Assembly (NCBI RefSeq): GCF_900099765.1
Contig: NZ_FNDX01000057.1
Span: 1-36,908, forward strand
Direction of reading: 5' to 3'
Source: Paenibacillus typhae
GTDB lineage: Bacteria > Bacillota > Bacilli > Paenibacillales > Paenibacillaceae
DNA length: 36,908 nt
Under the pieces are notes generated by a model. The model made no database searches and was not told where the DNA came from. It saw nothing but the letters and a program-made list of their open reading frames with translations. Positions 25,141-32,572 of this stretch are shown piece by piece. Position 1 is the stretch's first letter. Every line of letters starts with the position of its first letter. Made by a program: the position numbers and the translations under genes.

Positions 25141-25168
25141 ACAAAATAACCCCACAAAGTGGGGCCTT
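25141..25168 (-). terminator. Second leftward terminator-like hairpin, before the haemoglobin gene
   Basis: CCCCAC/GTGGGG arms (25150-25164) are followed on the minus strand by TTATTTTGTT. It overlaps the haemoglobin promoter region and insulates that gene from the small gene upstream, or acts as an attenuator. Confidence 0.6.
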
Positions 25169-25213
25169 AACATGGATGCTGATTCAGGTACTTGCCATAA
25201 ATTCTTATATTTT

Positions 25214-25246
25214 AAAAAAAAGAGCACTAAATCAGGTTTAGCGCCC
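25214..25246 (-). terminator. Terminator of the 31-codon gene
   Basis: On the minus strand a stem GCGCTAAAC/TTTAGTGC with a CTGA loop is followed by CTTTTTTTT. It starts 11 bp after the stop of the small ORF at 25257-25352. Confidence 0.8.
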
Positions 25247-25256
25247 TGTACATTAT

Positions 25257-25352
25257 TTAATAGGTCCTGAACTCCTCATCACCGGGAGGGACGAGCGAGA
25301 CCCGGATTACATATACAAAAGCACAAACCAGAACTCCGGCAACCACACTCAT
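25257..25352 (-). CDS. 31-residue single-span membrane peptide (candidate small gene)
   Basis: The frame encodes MSVVAGVLVCAFVYVIRV followed by a hydrophilic, acidic tail ending EEFRTY. The first 17 residues could form one membrane span. GGAG lies 8-10 nt upstream of the ATG. An extended -10 box TGGTATTAT (about 25413-25421, minus strand) with an upstream TTGTGA gives a candidate promoter, and a strong terminator follows within 45 bp. This complete small transcription unit supports a real gene, but the family is not recognised. Confidence 0.55.
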   Translation of the reverse strand: MSVVAGVLVCAFVYVIRVSLVPPGDEEFRTY

Positions 25353-25524
25353 CACCATCACTCCATCCCTAATTATTAAAATAAAAAAGGCGTGCGTTAT
25401 TCTCTTTAATAATACCATAACCGGGGCTGAAAATCACAAGTTATTGCAAACGCTTTCCGATTTTTTTTGTGCTGTTTGTCCTGCTTTCCGCATACAACTA
25501 ATCATAGACCGGGAGGCGTTGCTG

Positions 25525-26775
25525 ATGACTCGTAAAAAGCTTGGCGGTCCGCTTCTGGGCCTTGCTCTGGCCGGCTGTATGGTGCTGATGCTCGTATACC
25601 CTGCCGGCACACTTGCTGCTGCGCTGCGCGGGCTGGCCATCTGGTGGGATGTGCTCTTCCCCTCGCTGTTTCCATTCTTCGTCATTTCAGAAATGCTGCT
25701 GGGCTTGGGGGTCGTTCATCTGTTCGGGGCACTGCTGGACCCGCTGATGCGCCCGCTGTTTAATATCCCCGGCAGCGGCGGGTTTGTAGCGGCGATGGGT
25801 TATGTCTCCGGGTATCCCGTCGGTGCCAAATTAACCGCCAAGCTGCGCGAGCAGCAGCTGGTCAGCCGGGTAGAAGGGGAGCGGCTGGTTGCCTTCACCA
25901 CTTCCTCGGACCCGATTTTCCTGCTGGGGGCTGTATCCGTCGGCTTTTTCCATGATGCCTCTCTAGGAATGGTGCTGGCGCTCGCCCACTACGGCGGCGG
26001 CTTAATTGTCGGACTGCTGATGTCCTTCCACGGACGCGGGGACAAGTACGCTGACCCTCCGCTGGCAGCAGCCCATAAAGCGGAGTCTCTGCAGCCCCGG
26101 GGACGGCTCCGCCTGGCGCTGAGCTCCATGACCGAAGCCCGGCGCAGGGACGGGCGGAGCTTCGGGGAGCTGCTGAAGGGTGCCATCCAGTCCTCGCTGC
26201 AGCTTATTATTGTTGTCGGCGGACTGGTTGTATTCTTTAATGTCCTGATGGAACTGCTGACCCGCGCAGGCATTATGTCTGCCTTGTTCAGTATGCTGGG
26301 CGGCGTGCTGTCCCTGGCCGGCTTTCCCCAGCAGCTGTCGGCAGCGCTCACCAGCGGGTTCTTTGAAGTTACGATCGGCGCTCGTTCCGCCGGTGAAGCG
26401 GCTTCCTCTATTCCCCTGCAGTACAAGGCCTCAGCCGCCGCATTCATCCTTTCCTGGGGAGGGTTGTCCGTGCATGCACAGGTGGCAAGCATTCTGAACG
26501 GCACAGGACTGCGCTATGTGCCCTTCCTGGCTGCGAGGCTCGTCCATGGTCTGCTGTCAGGGGTTCTGCTGCTGGTGCTCTGGAAGCCTGTCACCGGCTC
26601 GGGACTCTCCGCAGGCTTCAGCGCTTGGCCGGCGGCTGCCGGGCTAACGTCAGCGCCGGGCCCGGCCTTTGCGGCCAGTCTAGTCCTGCTTGGCCTGCTG
26701 CTGGGAGCAGCCTTGCTGCTGTCGCTGCTGGCCGGTCTGCTCCGGAGCTTCGCACGGCGCCTGCAGCAGCTCTGA
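25525..26775 (+). CDS. ylbJ: YlbJ-type sporulation integral membrane protein
   Basis: This 416-residue membrane protein has about nine to ten hydrophobic segments and two gate (nucleoside-recognition-type) halves. The landmarks FPSLFPFFVISEMLLGLG, MGYVSGYPVGAKLTAKL, FTTSSDPIFLLGAVSVGF, and LQLIIVVGGLVVFFNV are those of YlbJ, a protein needed for spore formation in B. subtilis. I chose ATG 25525, 6 nt after GGGAGGCG; the frame is open upstream without a ribosome site. A 14-bp palindrome (CACTGCCGGCAGTG, 26803-26816) follows and may help end transcription. Confidence 0.9.
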   Translation: MTRKKLGGPLLGLALAGCMVLMLVYPAGTLAAALRGLAIWWDVLFPSLFPFFVISEMLLGLGVVHLFGALLDPLMRPLFNIPGSGGFVAAMGYVSGYPVGAKLTAKLREQQLVSRVEGERLVAFTTSSDPIFLLGAVSVGFFHDASLGMVLALAHYGGGLIVGLLMSFHGRGDKYADPPLAAAHKAESLQPRGRLRLALSSMTEARRRDGRSFGELLKGAIQSSLQLIIVVGGLVVFFNVLMELLTRAGIMSALFSMLGGVLSLAGFPQQLSAALTSGFFEVTIGARSAGEAASSIPLQYKASAAAFILSWGGLSVHAQVASILNGTGLRYVPFLAARLVHGLLSGVLLLVLWKPVTGSGLSAGFSAWPAAAGLTSAPGPAFAASLVLLGLLLGAALLLSLLAGLLRSFARRLQQL

Positions 26776-26903
26776 CTTATGAGCGTCCCTTGGCGTGCCT
26801 TGCACTGCCGGCAGTGATTCTTTGCAGGCCCTTATATTGTGTTCCAGTTCAAGATTGATTATGATCGTTGTATGACTGAAACATACAAAGGAGCCTGTAC
26901 ATC

Positions 26904-27707
26904 TTGAGATATTATGTTCTGGACCGCGGAGACGAATTGTCCATCAAACTTGCGGAGCAATTTCACAAGCTGGCGGCGGAGCGCAGCCTCGTTCTGGATG
27001 CCGAGTCCCCGGAAATCGTCATTTCGATTGGCGGGGACGGGACCATGCTGCATGCTTTTCACACCTTTATTGACCAGATTCCCAATCTTGCTTTTGTAGG
27101 CGTGCATACCGGGCATCTGGGGTTTTATGCCGACTGGCAGGCTGAAGAGCTGCCTGCTCTGATTGACCATATGTGCGGAACCACGGATCTTCCGCCCCAC
27201 AAGCCCCGTATTGTGCGGTACCCGCTGCTTGAACTGGAGATCCATAAGAAATCAGGGTCCACTTCCCATATTGCACTGAATGAATTTACGCTCAAAGGGG
27301 TTGACGGGACAGTGGTCATCCAGGTGGACATCAATGATGATAACTTCGAGATGTTCCGCGGCGACGGTCTTTGCGTCTCCACACCGTCGGGCAGCACGGC
27401 CTACAATAAAAGCCTTGGCGGCGCAATGATGCATCCTTCGATTGATGCGCTGCAGATTTCCGAGATCGCCTCCATCAACAACCGCGTGTTCCGCACAATG
27501 GGCTCGCCGCTTTTACTGCCCAAGCACCATCACTGCGACATTTACTCTCGCAAGAATCAGCGCCTGCTGCTGACGGTCGACCATATCAACATTCCCGTTG
27601 ATGATCTGATTTCCGTCCGCTGTCAGGTGTCAGACAAAAAAATCAGCTTTGCCAGATACCGTCCCTTCCCTTTTTGGAACCGGGTCCGTGAAGCCTTTCT
27701 GATCTAG
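26904..27707 (+). CDS. nadK: NAD kinase
   Basis: NadK phosphorylates NAD to NADP in the cytoplasm. The 267-residue protein has the GGDGT motif (43-47, catalytic D45), the NE pair (N126, E127) and GDGLCVSTPSGSTAYN (153-168), all typical. It matches the shorter Bacillales form. The start is TTG, with AAAGGAG 10 nt upstream. It follows ylbJ by 128 bp and has its own terminator. Confidence 0.96.
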   Translation: MRYYVLDRGDELSIKLAEQFHKLAAERSLVLDAESPEIVISIGGDGTMLHAFHTFIDQIPNLAFVGVHTGHLGFYADWQAEELPALIDHMCGTTDLPPHKPRIVRYPLLELEIHKKSGSTSHIALNEFTLKGVDGTVVIQVDINDDNFEMFRGDGLCVSTPSGSTAYNKSLGGAMMHPSIDALQISEIASINNRVFRTMGSPLLLPKHHHCDIYSRKNQRLLLTVDHINIPVDDLISVRCQVSDKKISFARYRPFPFWNRVREAFLI

Positions 27708-27734
27708 CACAGCTGGTTTCAGCATGATTTGAGC

Positions 27735-27766
27735 AGCCGGGAAACAACAGCAGTCCCGGCTTTTTT
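27735..27766 (+). terminator. Intrinsic terminator of nadK
   Basis: AGCCGGGA/TCCCGGCT arms (27735-27742 with 27754-27761) are followed by six T residues, 28 bp after the stop codon. Confidence 0.9.
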
Positions 27767-27814
27767 ACGTGCAGGATTTTTACAATCTTTTCTATTATTA
27801 TTGACACGAATTGG

Positions 27815-27844
27815 TAGACAGAGAGAAAAATTGAATGGTATAAT
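27815..27844 (+). promoter_or_regulatory. Promoter of the copper-amine-oxidase-N-domain gene
   Basis: TAGACA (27815-27820) and TATAAT (27839-27844) are spaced by 18 nt, and the -10 is extended by TGG. A further TTGACA lies 14 bp upstream of the -35 box. Confidence 0.75.
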
Positions 27845-27888
27845 GAACCTATTTTACATAGAGTTTGTAACTCAAAAAGGAGAGAACA

Positions 27889-29064
27889 TTGTTGAAAAAA
27901 TTATCTGCTATCCTTGGGACCAGTCTGCTGGCTCTCGCCCTTTCGGTTCCTGCATTTGCAGCAGAAAAACCTATTTCCGTGTATGTTAACGGGACTAATC
28001 TTACCTTCCCGGCCGGTACCCCTTACCTGGATAACAACTCCGTGCTGGTGCCTTTCCGGGTTGTTTTCGAAAAGCTTGGAATGCAGGTGCTGTGGGATGC
28101 CGCAACCGGTACTGTAACCGGAACAAGCGATAACCTTACCATTACCCTGAAGATCGGCAGCAAGCTGGCCACCGTTAACGGCACAGTCAAGAAACTGACA
28201 GTCGCCCCTGTATCCAGCAACGGCACGACCTACATCCCGCTCCGTTTTGTAGCTGAAGCAACCGGGGGCTCCGCAGTCTGGGATGCTTCCAGCAGAAGTG
28301 TGCAGATCACAACTGCCGTGTCCACCGCAGCAAGCGACGAGCAGGCGATCACAGCGCTGATCAGACAGGCGATCCAGTATTACAATGAAGAGAAAGCCGT
28401 CAGCTATTACAATCTTATTGATGATGCAGACAGCTTTAGTGACGAGGTTGCCTCACTCAATTATTTTTTCAAGAACTATGACATGAGAACAACTATCGAA
28501 ACCCTCAAGGTACTTAATGTCCAGGGCGATGAAGCTACAGCCTACACCGTTGAAAAAGATGTCCGGGCCGGCGGATATTATCTCCCTGACGAGCGTAACG
28601 AATATTTGTACAGTCTTGTACGCGTCAACGGAGCCTGGAAAATATCCGAGATCACCAACCAGGACAGCACTGTACTGTTAACCAAAGAGCAGGCCATGAA
28701 GACCACAGATATTCCCCAGGGACATGCAGCCCTTATCAAGGATAATCTCTCCAAGTACTTCCAGGCTATGACCGCCGAGAATGTCGATGCCACTTTGGCC
28801 CAGATGTCCTCTTACGGCGAAGAATACGATGCAGCCAAAAAGGAATCCCTACAGGAATTCTTTAAGCAGCTGGACCTGAGATACACTTTGAACAATTCCA
28901 ATATTTATTATTACGATGCTGCTGCGGGTGAAGCGGCCGTCTATGCAGAAACCACGGTCAAGGAAGACAAAACAGGGGAAAGCGTAGAGCAGCCTATGCT
29001 GTTCATCTTCTATCAGACAGAGACCGGCGGCTGGACCATTGATGATTTCTACTATCTTGACTAG
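27889..29064 (+). CDS. Secreted protein with copper-amine-oxidase N-terminal-like domain
   Basis: The 391-residue protein has a Sec signal peptide (cleavage expected after AFA, about residue 24) and then a domain of about 110 residues with VYVNGTNLTF, VLVPFRVVFEKLG, ATVNGTVKKL and YIPLRFVAEATGG. These are hallmarks of the domain first seen at the N-terminus of copper amine oxidase, which in Paenibacillus is common in secreted proteins and is thought to bind surfaces. The last 230 residues seem to hold two NTF2-like repeats (from about 150 and 283). No oxidase domain is present. The start is TTG (a second TTG follows) after AAAGGAGAG. It is cotranscribed with the S41 protease. Confidence 0.85.
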   Translation: MLKKLSAILGTSLLALALSVPAFAAEKPISVYVNGTNLTFPAGTPYLDNNSVLVPFRVVFEKLGMQVLWDAATGTVTGTSDNLTITLKIGSKLATVNGTVKKLTVAPVSSNGTTYIPLRFVAEATGGSAVWDASSRSVQITTAVSTAASDEQAITALIRQAIQYYNEEKAVSYYNLIDDADSFSDEVASLNYFFKNYDMRTTIETLKVLNVQGDEATAYTVEKDVRAGGYYLPDERNEYLYSLVRVNGAWKISEITNQDSTVLLTKEQAMKTTDIPQGHAALIKDNLSKYFQAMTAENVDATLAQMSSYGEEYDAAKKESLQEFFKQLDLRYTLNNSNIYYYDAAAGEAAVYAETTVKEDKTGESVEQPMLFIFYQTETGGWTIDDFYYLD

Positions 29065-29111
29065 TTACTCGTGCAGCGCCAATAAATAACTTAAAAGGGT
29101 GCATCTATTTT

Positions 29112-30557
29112 ATGAAACCGGCAAAATTAATCTCTGCTGTTGTGAGCAGCTGTCTGGCCATGTCACTCCTGTTCTCACCGGCAGCCCAGGCAGCAGAAAA
29201 TGCGCAAGCTGCCTCTAATATGGATCTGATCAACGAAATCATGCAGTACCTGGAGGACTACAACGTGGAAGGCGTTGACCGCGACACGCTGATCCGCGGT
29301 GCCATTGACGGGATGGTCAACACGCTGGAGGATCCCTACAGCACCTACTTTACCAAGGAAGAAGCTGCAGAATTCGAGCATCAGGTGGACCTGGAGTATG
29401 TAGGAATCGGCATCAGAATGATGTACATCCCTTCTTCCAAGGAGCTTTATATTGAAGAGGTTCTGGCCGGTTCACCGGCTGAACAGGCGGGTCTGAAGCG
29501 GGGTGACACGATTGTGAAGATCAACGGTGTTGCCATCGGCGACACTTCGGGCGATGAGCTCGCCGGAGCTGCCGGAACGAAGGTTACCCTCCTGATCAGC
29601 AGAAACGGAGCCAGCAAAACAATCGTCGTAACGAGAAATGCCATTACCAGCGCCTCGGTCACCGGACAGATTATCGGCGGTAATACGGCCTATATTGCCC
29701 TTACCGGCTTCAGCCAGAGCGCTGACGAGGAATTCGCCAAGGTGCTGGCCAATATGCGGACTGCGGGTATGAAATCACTTGTTCTTGACCTGCGAGACAA
29801 TACCGGAGGTTACATGGACACCGCCTATAACATTGCCTCCATGTTTATGGATTCCGGCATCATGATGTACACCTCTGACCAGAGCGGTGCACTTACGCCG
29901 GTTACCATTACGTCCGGAACCAAGATCGGCGTGCCTGTAGTCGTCCTGACCAACGAGTATACAGCCAGTGCTTCAGAAGCACTGACCGGCGCGCTGCGCG
30001 ACAACAAGCTGGCAACCATCGTGGGTACACGCTCCTACGGCAAAGCCCGTATTCAGAGCCTGCTTCCTGTATCCAACGGCGATATGCTTAAGCTGACGAC
30101 GATGAAGTATCTGACACCGAATAAAGAAGATTTTAATCACATCGGGCTCGCTCCTGATATTGAGGTTCAAGGCAGTAAAACGGCACAGCTGGTTACCGCT
30201 CTGCGGATCGCCGGATTGACCACAATTACACTGGCTGGCGATAACCACATTCTGGACGTTAACGGCCGCGCTTTTGCCGGAAACCTCGGTCTGCTGAAGC
30301 AGAATAACAGAGTATACGCATCGGCACGCGTGCTTGCTGCACTCGTAGAAAGCGACATTACGTGGGATTCCAAGAACAAGAAAGCCGTATTCACGAACGG
30401 GGCCGGCAAAGTGTTCGGATTTACTCTGGCCTCCAAAGAAGCGGTATCCAAGGACAATGAAACCCTGATCGATGTAAGTGCGTTCGCGAAGAAGTTCCCT
30501 GCTCTTACCTGGAGCTATAATGCAGCAGCCAATCAGCTGAAATTATCTGTAAAATAA
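29112..30557 (+). CDS. S41 C-terminal processing peptidase with a copper-amine-oxidase-like tail
   Basis: The 481-residue secreted protease has a signal peptide (cleavage near AQA-AEN), a PDZ domain at about 90-175, and a tail-specific protease core with the catalytic set S286 (NEYTASASEA), K311 (YGKARIQ) and Q315. The spacing equals that of CtpB. After the core, residues about 380-481 (LDVNGRAFAG, RVYASARVLA, VSAFAKKFP) resemble the copper-amine-oxidase N-type domain of the upstream gene. CtpB-type proteases control signalling during sporulation, but the target here is unknown. The gap to the upstream gene is 47 bp, with AAAAGGG about 15 nt before the ATG. Confidence 0.9.
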   Translation: MKPAKLISAVVSSCLAMSLLFSPAAQAAENAQAASNMDLINEIMQYLEDYNVEGVDRDTLIRGAIDGMVNTLEDPYSTYFTKEEAAEFEHQVDLEYVGIGIRMMYIPSSKELYIEEVLAGSPAEQAGLKRGDTIVKINGVAIGDTSGDELAGAAGTKVTLLISRNGASKTIVVTRNAITSASVTGQIIGGNTAYIALTGFSQSADEEFAKVLANMRTAGMKSLVLDLRDNTGGYMDTAYNIASMFMDSGIMMYTSDQSGALTPVTITSGTKIGVPVVVLTNEYTASASEALTGALRDNKLATIVGTRSYGKARIQSLLPVSNGDMLKLTTMKYLTPNKEDFNHIGLAPDIEVQGSKTAQLVTALRIAGLTTITLAGDNHILDVNGRAFAGNLGLLKQNNRVYASARVLAALVESDITWDSKNKKAVFTNGAGKVFGFTLASKEAVSKDNETLIDVSAFAKKFPALTWSYNAAANQLKLSVK

Positions 30558-30572
30558 TCCTTGTGTTATCAA

Positions 30573-30619
30573 AAAGAGCATCCCGGCAACCATGTAGAAT
30601 GGTTGCCGGGATGCTCTTT
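30573..30619. terminator. Bidirectional terminator between the S41 gene and yutD
   Basis: Two perfect 21-bp arms (30573-30593 and 30599-30619) with a GTAGA loop begin with AAAGAGCATCCCGG and end in CCGGGATGCTCTTT. Short T tracts occur on both sides, and the two flanking genes converge on it. Confidence 0.93.
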
Positions 30620-30653
30620 GTTCAAGTCCTTCAATTATTCCGGCAAGTACCAG

Positions 30654-31250
30654 TTAATTGGCAGAAGGATTGGATTGGTTCTTATTCTGCTGCTGATTCT
30701 GGTTGTGCTGCCTGCTCTGGGAATCCTTGTGATGCTTCTTGCCCTGTGCATCTTTATTCCGGTGATTCCGGCTCTGGTGCTCGCGCACAGGCCGATCCTT
30801 GCCATGCTCTTTTGAAGAGCCTCCATCCTTGTTACGGTCTTTTTTGGGACCTTCCCGATGCACTCTTACTTGAGGCGCGGGTTCGGCCTGCTCCGTCTGC
30901 TCCGCCTGGGAATCCGCCGATGCCGGCTCAGGAGCTTCCTTGATCAGAATATCCTTGAAATCCCCTTCTTTGGGCATTTCCTTTAATTTATGCAGCACAA
31001 AATAAGCGCATCCGAAATTGCAATATTCGTTGATGTAATCCACCATGCCGGAAATGGCTGTATCCCGGTTCACCTTAGGGTGGTTGTCCCGGAAAAAGCC
31101 CTTCAGCCGAAGCTGGCTGTAACCCCAGTCACCAATAATATAATCATAACGGTCCAGCACCTCGCTGTATCGCCCGCGGAATGCCTCCGGGTTCCAGCCG
31201 TCTTTATGATCGAGCATCAGCTCGTAGCCTTTTCCACCTATAACGATCAA
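30654..31250 (-). CDS. yutD: YutD-family protein with a long basic tail
   Basis: The first 105 residues match YutD closely: GWNPEAFRGRY, RYDYIIGDWGYSQLRLKGFF, and INEYCNFGCAYFVLHKL. YutD is a small conserved Firmicute protein of unsettled function. Here about 90 extra residues follow. They are hydrophilic, rich in Lys, His, Arg, Asn, Gln and Ser, and almost certainly disordered; such tails often bind nucleic acid or metal, which is only inference here. The start is TTG, and its ribosome site is weak. In B. subtilis yutD is also close to lytH, which supports both names. Confidence 0.85.
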   Translation of the reverse strand: MIVIGGKGYELMLDHKDGWNPEAFRGRYSEVLDRYDYIIGDWGYSQLRLKGFFRDNHPKVNRDTAISGMVDYINEYCNFGCAYFVLHKLKEMPKEGDFKDILIKEAPEPASADSQAEQTEQAEPAPQVRVHREGPKKDRNKDGGSSKEHGKDRPVREHQSRNHRNKDAQGKKHHKDSQSRQHNQNQQQNKNQSNPSAN

Positions 31251-31493
31251 GCGTGAGTCGCCTGCCTTTCAACTGTAAAAGTTTCAATGTGTATAGCCGT
31301 TGCCTCATATTATAGCATGCGGACTGTGCATTTGCCTGTTTTTGTGAAATTTGTCTGACGGAAATTTCCCGGCAAGCTGGTACTTCTAGACAGATGCGGA
31401 TAAAATGCAGCTATTTGCCTCAATCTATAACAAAAGCATCCGGCAGCGGACCATTCCGGGTCAAGGCTTCATTTTATGTAGGAGGTAGTTATC

Positions 31494-32564
31494 ATGCTGG
31501 TCCTGAGCAAAAGAAAAGCAAAATGGAGAGCCCTTTTATGTCTAAGCGCAGCTGTTATGTTATGCAGTCCGGTCCGGCAAGCTGCAGCCGCCGCCATTGC
31601 CCCGGCAGTGCAGTCTGGAAGTTCCTCAGCCGCCAAAGATGATGTAGCAGCTGCGCGGAAGGAACTGTATGAGCAGATGAGCGCAGCTACCGGGATCCCT
31701 TGGTTCCGGTTCGCTGCAATTGATCAATACGAGCGGACCATTGCCAAGAAGAAATCCGGCACCGCCGAAGCTCCGGTCAAATCCCGTCTTACCGGCATCC
31801 AGATTCCTGCCCCGGTGTGGGCCGGACCGCTTAATCCGGATCAGGCGGATATGTCCCCCGATTCCATCCGTTTTTTTGGCGGGATGGGCCATGACGGCTC
31901 CGGAGACGGCCTTGCCGATCCTGACAACGACGCCGATCTGCTCTACAGCATGGCCAGACATTTACTGAAATACGGTAACTCTGCGAGTGATTTCAGCATC
32001 GCCATCTGGGAATATTACCATAACGGCCGCGCTGCCCAGCGTGTTGGACAGTTCGCCAAGCTGTACGAGCATTTTGGACGGCTTGATCTGGCCGGCAGCG
32101 CTTTTCCGCTGCCGATCGGCAATTCTTATGCTTACCGCAGCACCTGGGGAACAGGCAGAAGCTGGGGTGGAGCACGTATTCATGAAGGGACAGACCTGTT
32201 CGCCCCGCATGGGATGCCTGTACGCAGCACCTGCTTCGGCATAGTCGAAACCAAAGGCTGGAACCGTTACGGGGGCTGGCGGATCGGAATCCGGGATATT
32301 GAAAACCGGTACCACTACTACGCCCATCTATCCGGTTATGATAAATCCATAGGACGCGGGGATATTGTGACGCCTGGCCAACAAATCGGCTGGGTTGGCA
32401 GCTCCGGCTACGGCAGCCCGGGAACACAGGGCAAATTCCCCCCGCATCTGCACTACGGTATCTATCGTGACCGCGGCATTACAGAATGGGCTTTTGACCC
32501 TTATCCACTGCTGAAGCAGTGGGAGAATCAGGAGTACCGGGCCCGGAAAAACAAGAAAAAATAA
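31494..32564 (+). CDS. lytH: M23 metallopeptidase, LytH-like
   Basis: The 356-residue exported protein has a signal peptide (about 1-32) and a C-terminal M23 (lysostaphin-type) domain with zinc ligands H230 and D234 (RIHEGTDLF), H320 (PPHLHYG), and H278 (YYAHL). LytH of B. subtilis is an L-alanyl-D-glutamate endopeptidase that trims the spore cortex peptides. Residues about 60-200 contain GIPWFRFAAIDQYERT and MGHDGSGDGLADPDNDAD, which resemble part of a lytic-transglycosylase fold. The ATG has AGGAGG 7-8 nt upstream. The name rests on domain order and the neighbouring yutD. Confidence 0.78.
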   Translation: MLVLSKRKAKWRALLCLSAAVMLCSPVRQAAAAAIAPAVQSGSSSAAKDDVAAARKELYEQMSAATGIPWFRFAAIDQYERTIAKKKSGTAEAPVKSRLTGIQIPAPVWAGPLNPDQADMSPDSIRFFGGMGHDGSGDGLADPDNDADLLYSMARHLLKYGNSASDFSIAIWEYYHNGRAAQRVGQFAKLYEHFGRLDLAGSAFPLPIGNSYAYRSTWGTGRSWGGARIHEGTDLFAPHGMPVRSTCFGIVETKGWNRYGGWRIGIRDIENRYHYYAHLSGYDKSIGRGDIVTPGQQIGWVGSSGYGSPGTQGKFPPHLHYGIYRDRGITEWAFDPYPLLKQWENQEYRARKNKKK

Positions 32565-32572
32565 AGAAGGCC

